A DNA stretch of 17,792 bases. Source: an uncultured Erysipelotrichaceae bacterium (GTDB lineage: Bacteria > Bacillota_I > Bacilli_A > RF39 > UBA660). Numbering within the stretch: position 1 is the stretch's first letter; each line of letters begins with the position of its first letter. The position numbers were made by a program, and so were the translations under genes. Shown piece by piece: positions 6,769-13,932 of this stretch. The stretch spans positions 1 to 17,792 of the forward strand of contig CADBMU010000003.1 in assembly GCA_902795845.1 (NCBI GenBank). The letters run 5' to 3'. The notes beneath the pieces are model-generated. The model searched no databases. It was not told the DNA's origin and saw only the letters and a program-made list of their open reading frames with translations.

Positions 6769-7437
6769 TTATTCACCAGCTTTTGTACCAGCATCAATTC
6801 CGTTAGCTGTTACACCAACAGTTGTTCTAAATACTTTTCCTTGATCAGCATTTTGATCTTCATCAGAATAAGTATATCCTACAGTCATTGTGAATTTTTC
6901 TGTAGTATGAGCTGGGATAAATACTCTAACAACTTTTACAACGTTTTCTCCATAAGTAACGTCACCGTTTTCAGCTACTGTTCCATCAACAGGTAATACT
7001 CCTGTAGCAGTGAAATCAGATTTTGTAGCTGTAGAAACTCCTGTGTCAGTTAATCCAACCATTTGAACTTTAGATGCAGTAGTATAAGAATCATTAGTAG
7101 ATGCACTATACTCAGCAGCTATAGAATAAGTTAAATCGTCTTTTCTTGAAAAATTATTTACAGTTTTTGTGAAGTTGATATCAAAAGTCATATCATAATC
7201 ACTAGTATTTTCAACAGTAAATACTTTATCAGCAGACCAACCTGGTTCGATACTTTCAGCAGTAATTTCTTGAGTACCTGTAAAAGTAATTCCTAATTCT
7301 GCAGATTTAATAACTGTTTCAGTTTTATTATTTTCAGTAACTCTTGCACTAAAGTATGCAAATGTAGCTCCTACTACAGCAACTAATAATGTTGCAACTG
7401 CTATAACAGTTAATAATACAGTATTTTTCTTATCCAT
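6769..7437 (-). CDS. TasA/camelysin (CalY) family secreted fibre subunit
   Basis: The 222-aa product has the SipW-dependent signal layout: MDKK, a hydrophobic stretch to about residue 22, then GATFAYFSA (23-31). The mature part has the family's conserved pieces: SIEPGWSAD (62-70), NTSDYD (77-82), NNFSRKDDL (94-102), and YTYSDEDQNADQGKVF (188-203) near the end. Family knowledge: TasA (261 aa) polymerises into extracellular biofilm fibres and camelysin is a related surface protein; both need SipW-type processing. There is no LPxTG sorting signal. The start is ATG behind GAGGAGG, the best ribosome-binding site in the window. The gene is visibly less AT-rich than its neighbours, with many GCT/GTT/ACT codons, as expected of an abundant protein. 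It sits upstream of a second TasA-domain gene and sipW. The family is clear; TasA versus CalY orthology is not. Confidence 0.92.
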   Translation of the reverse strand: MDKKNTVLLTVIAVATLLVAVVGATFAYFSARVTENNKTETVIKSAELGITFTGTQEITAESIEPGWSADKVFTVENTSDYDMTFDINFTKTVNNFSRKDDLTYSIAAEYSASTNDSYTTASKVQMVGLTDTGVSTATKSDFTATGVLPVDGTVAENGDVTYGENVVKVVRVFIPAHTTEKFTMTVGYTYSDEDQNADQGKVFRTTVGVTANGIDAGTKAGE

Positions 7438-7460
7438 TTTCTATCCTCCTCTATGATTTA

Positions 7461-7489
7461 ATATTATCAAAATTGATGATATAAATCAA
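7461..7489 (-). promoter_or_regulatory. Promoter of the TasA-like gene with overlapping dyad
   Basis: On the minus strand, TTGATT (7489-7484), a 17-bp spacer and TAATAT (7466-7461) with extended -10 TGA. The -35 is the first part of a dyad, TTGAT-N7-ATCAA, at 7473-7489, a possible repressor site. The -10 is imperfect, so the assignment is moderate. Confidence 0.5.
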
Positions 7490-7523
7490 TATATATTTTT
7501 ATTTTTTCTATATAATTTTACAC

Positions 7524-7552
7524 AAAGAAAAAACTTGTGATTTACACAAGTT
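7524..7552 (-). terminator. tRNA-Cys terminator
   Basis: On the minus strand, AACTTGTG, a 5-nt loop, CACAAGTT (7552-7532), then TTTTCTTT: a perfect 8-bp stem about 10 nt after the tRNA CCA end. Confidence 0.88.
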
Positions 7553-7562
7553 AATTTTTCAA

Positions 7563-7636
7563 TGGAGGGGCCTACCAGATTCGAACTGGTGCTCAGGGAG
7601 TTGCAGTCCCTTGCCTTACCACTTGGCTAAAGCCCC
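7563..7636 (-). tRNA. tRNA-Cys (anticodon GCA), CCA encoded
   Basis: A 74-nt cloverleaf is on the minus strand: acceptor GGGGCTT/AGGCCCC (one G-U pair), D-stem GCC/GGC around AAGTGGTAA, anticodon stem AGGGA/TCCCT with loop CTGCAAC (GCA, Cys), T-stem ACCAG/CTGGT with loop TTCGAAT, then discriminator U and genomic CCA. U73 is an identity element of tRNA-Cys. It is a single gene, with its own promoter and terminator on either side. Confidence 0.97.
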
Positions 7637-7666
7637 ACTTAATATAATATATGCGATTACTCATTT

Positions 7667-7695
7667 ATTTTATCTAAAACTTTTTATAAAGTCAA
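7667..7695 (-). promoter_or_regulatory. tRNA-Cys promoter
   Basis: On the minus strand, TTGACT (7695-7690), a 17-bp spacer and TAAAAT (7672-7667). Transcription would start about 24 nt before the mature 5' end. The -35 begins one base after the T-run of the preceding terminator. Confidence 0.8.
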
Positions 7696-7696
7696 C

Positions 7697-7719
7697 AAAA
7701 AAGGGATTATTATCCCTTT
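7697..7719 (-). terminator. Terminator of the 532-aa membrane protein gene
   Basis: On the minus strand, AAAGGGAT, a 4-nt loop, ATCCCTTT (7719-7700), then TTT. The stop codon (7712-7710) lies mostly in the loop. Confidence 0.85.
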
Positions 7720-9308
7720 AAAGTTACTTTATAGCAATAATTTCTAATTGTAATTAGTAAATTTAGATTTGATGATTCTTTAATTTCAGCATTAGTTTGT
7801 AAAATAATTTTATCTTTTAAATTATCAGGTGTAACATTTCTTGTTGTTACTTCTTTCCCATTGTATTCTACAGTAAAGAAGTCTTCATAAAATTTACTAG
7901 TATTTTTTATTGCTTTATAATATTCTGTATTTTTATCTAATTTAGTATCTACATCTAATATTAATAAAGTAGTTTTTACTTTACTTGTACCATAACCTGT
8001 AGATACTACATCGTTTAAATTTCGACATATATTATTACTACATAATTGATAAGAATAAATGTAATTATCTTTTATATCATAATTTTTAATTGTAATTGAA
8101 CTATCTTTTAAATTAGAAGATTCTAAGCTTATATTTTCATTCATTTTAAAACTACTAATAATTTTATTATCTATAATTCTTTTTGGTTTAATATTCAATA
8201 TTTTATAATGAGCTGTAATATCACCTACTTTGTATTCAATGTTTTCTAATATTTTTAATTTATAACTATTTTCAACTTGTTTCTCTGTAAGTTCAAAAAC
8301 TAAATTGTAAGTTGTATTAGTATTTGTATTAATCTTTTCACCATGATATGGTGTTCCAAAATCTATAAAATAATCAGATCTATCTAATGTTGGAACAAGA
8401 TAACTATTACCCATTTGTAATCTAAAGTTATTAGTATCTAATTTAGTCTTAACTACTGAATTATTAATAATATTTATTTTTAAAACCAAATAATATTTAC
8501 CTTTAGTTATGGTTTTACCATTATAATCAACATTTGTTATCATACTATCAAGCATATTCATATTAAATGCACTGTGAGAAAAAGTCTTATTTGTTCCATA
8601 TGATTTATTATATACGTTAAAATGCATATAAAGTGTTGTTGCAAAAACTAAGAATAAAATTATACTTATACAAGTAAATATAAATTTATTTTCTAAAATA
8701 TAATATTTAAACTCTCTAATAAAACGTCTTAATGTTCTTTTATACTTGTATGTTTCTACCCCTAATACAAATTCAAATTCTTCATTATCTTTTTCATCAA
8801 TATCAAGATCTTTTAAATCTAATTCAAATTTAAATTGTTTAATATCAAAGCCTAAACCTCTGAATATTGAATAAAAAGCAAAGAAATATTGAGGCAAAGT
8901 GATAATTAAAGATATATCTCTGTAAGCTCTAGCAGCTTTAGCTGTTAATTCTTCTACTTCTAAATTACTTAGAACACCATGATATACTGTTAATGCTACA
9001 AATAAAATTAAATAATAAACTATAAAAGCAATATATAATTTTGTATTTTTTTTCTTTTGACGCATTAAATAATAGACAATTAAAGCTACTATTACAATTA
9101 GTAATATAGCTAAATACATAAAGAAATTTATATAACTACCAGCTAAATTACTTATTGTACTATAAGTATAATTATTTGAAACATAACTACTAAAAAATTT
9201 AAAAATATTATTAGTTTTTATTAGTAAATAAACTACTGGTAAAAAAAGTAATAAATGAATTAATTTAAAATGTTTAATTAAAAACTTATAAGGCTTTCTT
9301 AGTATCAT
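7710..9308 (-). CDS. Polytopic membrane protein with large extracytoplasmic domain, unknown function (532 aa)
   Basis: I do not recognise the family. From ATG at 9308 (site GGGG 7 nt upstream) the protein has about five membrane segments near residues 15-31, 57-80, 88-110, 128-147 and 204-225, with a charged cytoplasmic stretch (about 155-200) before the last. An ectodomain of about 300 residues follows. Its first part (KGKYYLVLKINIINNSV, NNFRLQMGNSYLVPT) recalls the beta-sandwich of DUF4352-like domains, which is only a resemblance. A close Cys pair, QLCSNNICRN, could form a disulfide outside the cell. A longer frame reaches 9392, but that would run through the LysM gene's terminator and end, so it is rejected. 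It lies between the LysM operon and tRNA-Cys as a unit of its own. Confidence 0.85.
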   Translation of the reverse strand: MILRKPYKFLIKHFKLIHLLLFLPVVYLLIKTNNIFKFFSSYVSNNYTYSTISNLAGSYINFFMYLAILLIVIVALIVYYLMRQKKKNTKLYIAFIVYYLILFVALTVYHGVLSNLEVEELTAKAARAYRDISLIITLPQYFFAFYSIFRGLGFDIKQFKFELDLKDLDIDEKDNEEFEFVLGVETYKYKRTLRRFIREFKYYILENKFIFTCISIILFLVFATTLYMHFNVYNKSYGTNKTFSHSAFNMNMLDSMITNVDYNGKTITKGKYYLVLKINIINNSVVKTKLDTNNFRLQMGNSYLVPTLDRSDYFIDFGTPYHGEKINTNTNTTYNLVFELTEKQVENSYKLKILENIEYKVGDITAHYKILNIKPKRIIDNKIISSFKMNENISLESSNLKDSSITIKNYDIKDNYIYSYQLCSNNICRNLNDVVSTGYGTSKVKTTLLILDVDTKLDKNTEYYKAIKNTSKFYEDFFTVEYNGKEVTTRNVTPDNLKDKIILQTNAEIKESSNLNLLITIRNYCYKVTLKG

Positions 9309-9330
9309 ATTATATCCCCAATCTATTATT

Positions 9331-9359
9331 ATTTTATCATAAAAAAAATATGAGTGATA
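9331..9359 (-). promoter_or_regulatory. Possible promoter of the 532-aa membrane protein gene
   Basis: On the minus strand, extended -10 TGATAAAAT (TAAAAT at 9336-9331) sits right after the upstream terminator, about 16 nt of leader before ATG 9308. The hexamer 17 bp upstream, TATCAC, is a poor -35, so this rests on the extended -10 and on position. Confidence 0.4.
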
Positions 9360-9368
9360 CCCATATTT
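9341..9368 (-). terminator. Terminator of the LysM gene/operon
   Basis: On the minus strand, AAATATGGGT, a 3-nt loop, ACTCATATTT (9368-9346; one G-U), then TTTTT: a 10-bp stem that begins 4 nt after the stop codon. Confidence 0.88.
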
Positions 9369-9372
9369 TAGA

Positions 9373-9825
9373 TTATTTTGTTTTATTAACAAGAAGTTGT
9401 CCAGCCATTAGATATACAGTTGGATTATATTTATTAAAATTATCTTTTGAAGTATTAAATGTTTTTATAACATTTTCTATAGTATCCCCTTCTTTAGTTA
9501 TGTAATAACTATAACCACTTTTAGGAATTAATATTTCTTGTCCAGGATAAATATAATCATCTTCATCTAATCCATTCATACTAGATAAAAGTTCTGGATT
9601 TATATTATATTTTCTAGCAATTTTATATAAAGAATCTCCCTTTTCAATTATATATGTATTATAGTAGTTTTCACTATTTTTAGGTACTACTATATCCATT
9701 CCTTCTCTTACCATATCATCAAAATAGATATTATTAATTTCTTTTAAATATTCTTTATTAGTATTAAATAAGTTTGCCACATCATTTAAAGATTCACCAT
9801 ATTTTAGGCGATATTTCATAAACAT
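9373..9825 (-). CDS. Triple-LysM protein without signal peptide (150 aa)
   Basis: The whole protein is three LysM modules, at about residues 4-48, 57-101 and 106-148. The second is canonical: YIIEKGDSLYKIARKYNI, then NGLDEDDYIYPGQEILIPK. The first (YRLKYGESLNDVANLF, ending EGMDIVVPK) is good. The third (YYITKEGDTIENVIKTF, ending MAGQLLVNK) is degenerate. LysM binds N-acetylglucosamine polymers such as peptidoglycan. No catalytic domain, signal peptide or membrane segment is present, so how it would reach the wall is unclear; spore-coat proteins such as SafA show the same combination, but no other sporulation gene is seen here. ATG at 9825 has AGGAG at good distance. The gene follows the 381-aa gene by 45 bp without a convincing promoter or terminator, so it is probably the last gene of that operon. 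Confidence 0.92.
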   Translation of the reverse strand: MFMKYRLKYGESLNDVANLFNTNKEYLKEINNIYFDDMVREGMDIVVPKNSENYYNTYIIEKGDSLYKIARKYNINPELLSSMNGLDEDDYIYPGQEILIPKSGYSYYITKEGDTIENVIKTFNTSKDNFNKYNPTVYLMAGQLLVNKTK

Positions 9826-9870
9826 ATTATCACTCCTAAAATATAATATGATAATAAATTATTTGTGTTA

Positions 9871-11016
9871 TTAATAAATTACAACCATATTTTCATAATT
9901 AAAATTAAATTCAAAATTTGAAAATATTTCTTGATTACCATAAGTAAAATCATACTTATATAATTTATCATCAGCTATATAATAAACTTCATCATTATTT
10001 TGATATACTATATTTTTTATTTTCAAATCACTTATTTTAATTTTTTCAGAAATATTTTTTATTTTTAAATATAAGTTTTCATTTTCTATAACATAATCAT
10101 AATAATTATTTGAAGTAAATTTTATATTATCATTTATAATTTTACTTATTTTAGTTTTTACTTGTTTATTATCTTTATAAATTACTCCAAAATCATTTTT
10201 ACTAACTATGTTAATTTTTTTCTTTTTAACATTTATTTCATATTCTTTTTTATTTTTTTCATCTAAAAGATAAATCTTATTTTTATATACTCCCAGTATT
10301 CTAGATTCAAAAGATATATCATTCTTTAAGTTTATTTCATCAATTTTATTATTTTTTAAATTTAAGCGAATTAATTTATTATAATTATATTTTTGATCAT
10401 AATCAGCAATTACTAAATATTTATCAACTTTAGCCATTATTTCTAAGTTATAAATGTCGTTATCAAAAATTTTTATTTGTTTTTTTTCAGTTTCATTTAT
10501 TTTTATAAAACTGTTATAATTCCATATTAAATAAGTTTTATCATCAAGGTTTATCTTAATATTTTTATATTTTTGATAATTATCTTGTTTTTTATTTATA
10601 TATTTGCCAGGAATTATATTTGTTAAAGAACTCGAAATTAATTCGTTATCTTTTGTACATAACTTATTATTTGCAATTATTTTTGAATCAATTATAATAC
10701 AGTTTGTATCTTCATTGTTAAATTCTTTTATACCATTTATTAACTTTCTATCAGGAGTATATTTTGATACACCAATGGTTTTATAGATTTTATCATTTTT
10801 CTTAATAGTAAATAAATATTCTTTATCTTTTTTTATATATTTTTCCTTAATATTAAAACCATTAATTTTATAATCATACTCATAGTTTCTTGGAGTTAAA
10901 TATATTATCAAATAAATTATTATTAAACTTAAAGCCACTATTATAAATTGTCTTAATTTTTTAATTGACGTCGTTATATTGTTTGTAGTATGCTTCTTTA
11001 ACTTCTTCACTACCAT
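9871..11016 (-). CDS. One-TM protein with beta-rich ectodomain, unknown function (381 aa)
   Basis: I do not recognise the family. A Lys/Thr-rich cytoplasmic start (1-24) is followed by one membrane segment (about 25-41, FIIVALSLIIIYLIIYL). The remaining roughly 335 residues lie outside the membrane and consist of short beta strands rich in Asn, Lys, Ile and Tyr. Recurrent units such as ILGVYKNKIYLLDEKNKKEY and DEVYYIADDKLYKYDFTYGN suggest a degenerate beta-propeller, though no blade consensus is clear. ATG at 11016 has only a weak site (GGAAGAG) and overlaps the end of the PH-domain gene by 56 bp. The only other early candidate is GTG two codons later, because no ATG or TTG in frame precedes the membrane segment. 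The overlap implies co-transcription and perhaps translational coupling. Confidence 0.8.
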   Translation of the reverse strand: MVVKKLKKHTTNNITTSIKKLRQFIIVALSLIIIYLIIYLTPRNYEYDYKINGFNIKEKYIKKDKEYLFTIKKNDKIYKTIGVSKYTPDRKLINGIKEFNNEDTNCIIIDSKIIANNKLCTKDNELISSSLTNIIPGKYINKKQDNYQKYKNIKINLDDKTYLIWNYNSFIKINETEKKQIKIFDNDIYNLEIMAKVDKYLVIADYDQKYNYNKLIRLNLKNNKIDEINLKNDISFESRILGVYKNKIYLLDEKNKKEYEINVKKKKINIVSKNDFGVIYKDNKQVKTKISKIINDNIKFTSNNYYDYVIENENLYLKIKNISEKIKISDLKIKNIVYQNNDEVYYIADDKLYKYDFTYGNQEIFSNFEFNFNYENMVVIY

Positions 11017-11437
11017 ATTTTTTCTTCTCTTCCATCATAAATTCTGAAATTTGAGTTTCAATTTCAGGTAAACTCTTTTTAGAAAGGTTAGTAATGATTA
11101 CTTCTTCTTTTACTGTATCTATTGTCATTTTACCCCATATAATACCCATATAAACTTCCATATCATTAAATAAATCTGGCGTAATAGTTGTTAATGTATA
11201 ACCAAATAATAATCTTTTTTTACCAATTAAAATTCTTTTATTTGATAAAACTATTACACAAGTACTCCATAAATCAAAAGGATTGTCATTTTTTTGACCA
11301 GCAAATGCATATAAAACTTCTTCTCCTGGATTTAAATGTCTTTCAACAACACTAGAATGCTTTTTTAATCGCCACCATGTAACAGTACTTGGATATTTTT
11401 TCTTAAATTCTTTTACTTTTTCATAAACTGCACCCAT
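10961..11437 (-). CDS. Bacterial PH-domain (YokE-like) protein, 158 aa
   Basis: The central part has the bacterial PH-like pattern: HLNPGEEVLYAFAGQ (about 34-48), the strand pair TCVIVLSNKRILIGKK, and an amphipathic helix near the end (PEIETQISEFMMEEKKKYG). Such domains are mostly of unknown function and are often membrane- or protein-associated; there is no membrane segment here. The start ATG 11437 is chosen because AGGTGA lies 7 nt upstream. A frame open to 11482 would begin inside the phosphoketolase terminator and is rejected. It is the first gene of a probable operon with the overlapping one-TM gene and the triple-LysM gene, which hints at an envelope-related role. Confidence 0.85.
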   Translation of the reverse strand: MGAVYEKVKEFKKKYPSTVTWWRLKKHSSVVERHLNPGEEVLYAFAGQKNDNPFDLWSTCVIVLSNKRILIGKKRLLFGYTLTTITPDLFNDMEVYMGIIWGKMTIDTVKEEVIITNLSKKSLPEIETQISEFMMEEKKKYGSEEVKEAYYKQYNDVN

Positions 11438-11453
11438 ATTATCACCTATTAAC

Positions 11454-11482
11454 ATTTTATCAAAGAAAAAGAAAAAAGACAA
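11454..11482 (-). promoter_or_regulatory. Promoter of the PH/one-TM/LysM operon, inside the xfp terminator
   Basis: On the minus strand, TTGTCT (11482-11477), a 17-bp spacer and TAAAAT (11459-11454) with extended -10 TGA. Most of the -35 is the 3' arm of the xfp terminator hairpin. The start would fall near 11447, giving a leader of about 10 nt that is little more than the ribosome-binding site. Confidence 0.65.
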
Positions 11483-11503
11483 TTAGTCAAGTAACTGATT
11501 GTC
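11462..11503 (-). terminator. Phosphoketolase terminator, starting inside the coding region
   Basis: On the minus strand, GACAATCAGT, a 6-nt loop, ACTAATTGTC (11503-11478; 10 bp with one G-U), then TTTTTTCTTTTTCTTT. The stem begins 18 nt before the stop codon at 11485-11483, which itself lies in the 3' arm. Confidence 0.9.
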
Positions 11504-13861
11504 TAAAGTCCAATTTTTAACTTCTGGAATATCTTCTCCATTATCAAAAATGTATTGTTTATGTCTAATTAATTTTTCATTACAATATTGTTCAAGTTTC
11601 ATTGTTCTTTCATTTGAGTATCCCAAGTGTTTCAAAGCAAGTAATACTAAGTGATATCTATCAATTTCATTTTGAACTCTCATATCAAATGGTGTAGTTA
11701 TCGTTCCTTGTTCATTATATCCTCTTACATGTAAGTTTTGATTTTCACGACTATAAGTTAATTGGTGAATTAATGAAGGATAACCATGGAATGCAAATAT
11801 GATAGGTTTGTCTTTAGTAAATAACATATTATATTCTTTTTGAGACAATCCATGCGGATGTTTTTCTTTATCTTCAAGTCTCATTAAATCTACAACATTA
11901 ATAACTCTAACCTTAACTTCAGGTAAAAATTTACGTAATATACCAGATGCTGCTACTACTTCTAGCGTTGGAGTATCCCCACAACTTGCTAAAACTATAT
12001 CTGGTGTTTTTCCTTCATCATTACTTGCGAATGCCCAAATTCCTATACCATTAGTACAATGTTTTACTGCTTGGTCCATATTCAACCATTGAATTGATGG
12101 ATGTTTACTTGCTACTATAACATTTATATAATTTTTACTTTTTATAATATGATCAAAACAAGATATTAAACAGTTTGTATCTGGTGGTAAATACATTCTT
12201 ACAATACTTGCTTTCTTTGTCACTATATGATTTAAAAATCCTGGATCTTGATGTGTGAATCCATTATGATCTTGCTGCCATACATGAGATGTTAAAACAT
12301 AATTTAGGGAAGCAATATCTTTTCGCCATGGAAGTTCACTACATACTTTTAACCATTTAGCGTGCTGACTAGTCATAGAGTCTATAATTCTTATAAATGC
12401 TTCATAACTAGTAAAGAAACCATGTCTTCCTGTTAAAAGATAACCCTCTAACCAACCTTCACATAAATTTTCAGAAAGCATTGAATCTATTACTCTTCCT
12501 TCAGTTGATAAAAATTCATCATTATCTAATGTACTATTATCCCATTGTCTTTTAGTAGCTTGAAAAACATAATTTAATCTATTTGATAATAATTCATCTG
12601 GTGAAAATACTCTAAAATTATCAGGATTATTCTTAATAATATCTCTAACATAATTTCCAAGTTGCATCATGTCACTAGCTTTTTCTAGACCAGGCTTACT
12701 AATTTTTAATTCATAATCTTTAAAATTTGGTAATTTTAATTCTTTTAACATTAATCCACCATTGGCATTAGGATTTAAACCCATTCTTCTATCGCCTTTA
12801 GGTGCTAAAGCTTTCAATTCTTTTTTTAATGAGCCATTTTCATCAAATAATTCTTCTGGGTGATAACTTTTAAGCCAGTTTTCAAGTAATTCTAAATTAT
12901 TACCTGTTTCTTTATCAACTTGAACTGGAATTTGATGAGCTCTAAATGTACCTTCTATTTCTTTATTATCAACTATTTTAGGTCCTGTCCATCCCTTTGG
13001 TGTTCTAAGAACTATCATCGGCCACTTTGGTCTTTTATCATTTCCATTAATAGCTTCTTCTTTTATATTTTTGATTTTTTCTATTACTTCATCCAAAGTT
13101 TGAGCCATTAATTGATGCATTATTCTTGGGTTATCACCGCAAACATAGTATGGTTGCCATCCACAGCCTTTAAGAAAATCATCAAGTTCTTCTTCATCAA
13201 TTCTTGACATTAATGTTGGGTTTGCTATTTTGTAGCCATTTAAATGTAAAATTGGTAAGACAACACCATCTTTTTTAGGATTTAAAAATTTATTAGAATG
13301 CCATGATGTAGCTAGAGTACCTGTTTCTGCTTCACCATCTCCAACTACACATGCAGCTATTAAATTAGGATTATCAAACACAGCTCCAAAAGCATGAGCA
13401 AGAGAATAACCAAGTTCTCCACCTTCATTAATAGAACCTGGTGTTTCAGGAGCTACATGAGAAGATATTCCTCCAGGAAAACTAAATTGTTTGCATAATT
13501 TTTCTAACCCTTTTTCATCTTCAGTAATATTTGGATAAACTTCACTATAACTACCTTCTAAGTATGTTTGTGCTACCATTGCTTGTCCACCATGACCTGG
13601 TCCTGAAATATAAATCATATTTAAATCATATTTATTTATAATTCTATTTAAATGTGTATAGACAAAATTTTGACCAGGAGCTGTTCCCCAGTGACCTACT
13701 AATTTAGGTTTAATATCATCAACTGTTAATTTTTCTCTTAAAAGTGGATTTTTATAAAGATATAACTGTGCTACAGATAAATAATTTGCTGCTCTAAAAT
13801 AAGCATCAATTTTATATAATTCTTCTCGTGATAAAACATTTTTAATTTCTATATTCTTCAT
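11483..13861 (-). CDS. xfp: Xylulose-5-phosphate/fructose-6-phosphate phosphoketolase
   Basis: This TPP-dependent cytoplasmic enzyme splits xylulose 5-phosphate (and often fructose 6-phosphate) with phosphate into acetyl phosphate and a smaller sugar phosphate, the key step of the phosphoketolase pathway. The 792-aa length fits the family (about 790-825). Signatures are GHWGTAPGQNF (near 56-66), GPGHGG (87-92), EGGELGYSLAHAFGA (146-160) and the TPP motif GDGEAETG (174-181); the C-terminal half keeps ENLCEGWLEGYLLTGRHGFF. ATG at 13861 follows GAGGGA; the longer frame to 13924 would overlap the upstream gene and its terminator and adds a Phe-rich stretch absent from the family. It is a single-gene unit. 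Acetate kinase and transketolase are not in the window. Substrate preference cannot be read from the sequence. Confidence 0.98.
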   Translation of the reverse strand: MKNIEIKNVLSREELYKIDAYFRAANYLSVAQLYLYKNPLLREKLTVDDIKPKLVGHWGTAPGQNFVYTHLNRIINKYDLNMIYISGPGHGGQAMVAQTYLEGSYSEVYPNITEDEKGLEKLCKQFSFPGGISSHVAPETPGSINEGGELGYSLAHAFGAVFDNPNLIAACVVGDGEAETGTLATSWHSNKFLNPKKDGVVLPILHLNGYKIANPTLMSRIDEEELDDFLKGCGWQPYYVCGDNPRIMHQLMAQTLDEVIEKIKNIKEEAINGNDKRPKWPMIVLRTPKGWTGPKIVDNKEIEGTFRAHQIPVQVDKETGNNLELLENWLKSYHPEELFDENGSLKKELKALAPKGDRRMGLNPNANGGLMLKELKLPNFKDYELKISKPGLEKASDMMQLGNYVRDIIKNNPDNFRVFSPDELLSNRLNYVFQATKRQWDNSTLDNDEFLSTEGRVIDSMLSENLCEGWLEGYLLTGRHGFFTSYEAFIRIIDSMTSQHAKWLKVCSELPWRKDIASLNYVLTSHVWQQDHNGFTHQDPGFLNHIVTKKASIVRMYLPPDTNCLISCFDHIIKSKNYINVIVASKHPSIQWLNMDQAVKHCTNGIGIWAFASNDEGKTPDIVLASCGDTPTLEVVAASGILRKFLPEVKVRVINVVDLMRLEDKEKHPHGLSQKEYNMLFTKDKPIIFAFHGYPSLIHQLTYSRENQNLHVRGYNEQGTITTPFDMRVQNEIDRYHLVLLALKHLGYSNERTMKLEQYCNEKLIRHKQYIFDNGEDIPEVKNWTLDNQLLD

Positions 13862-13883
13862 ACTAGTCCCTCTATTCTTAATA

Positions 13884-13912
13884 AGTATATCAAAAAAACT
13901 AAAAGAAAAAAA
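13884..13912 (-). promoter_or_regulatory. Probable xfp promoter
   Basis: On the minus strand, extended -10 TGATATACT (TATACT at 13889-13884) gives a leader of about 16 nt with GAGGGA. At 17 bp upstream there is only TTTTTT; a TTGTTT lies at a 20-bp spacing. The -35 is therefore weak. Confidence 0.5.
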
Positions 13913-13932
13913 CAATTTATTCATTGTTTTTT
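13900..13932 (-). terminator. Terminator of the DUF6020-like gene
   Basis: On the minus strand, AAAAAACAAT, a 6-nt loop, ATTGTTTTTT (13932-13907), then TCTTTT. The 10-bp stem is A/T-heavy; the stop codon (13919-13917) lies in the loop. Confidence 0.7.

Noticed and set aside
9309..9392. 28-residue N-terminal extension of the 532-aa membrane protein
   Set aside because: It would start inside the LysM gene and read through that gene's terminator; ATG at 9308 has a proper ribosome site.
9826..9870. A separate promoter or terminator between the 381-aa and LysM genes
   Set aside because: No stable hairpin with a T-run; the only TTG-type -35 pairs with a poor -10, so co-transcription is simpler.
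13862..13924. 21-residue Phe-rich extension of phosphoketolase
   Set aside because: It would overlap the upstream gene and be translated from its terminator T-run; GAGGGA precedes ATG 13861, and the family starts there.
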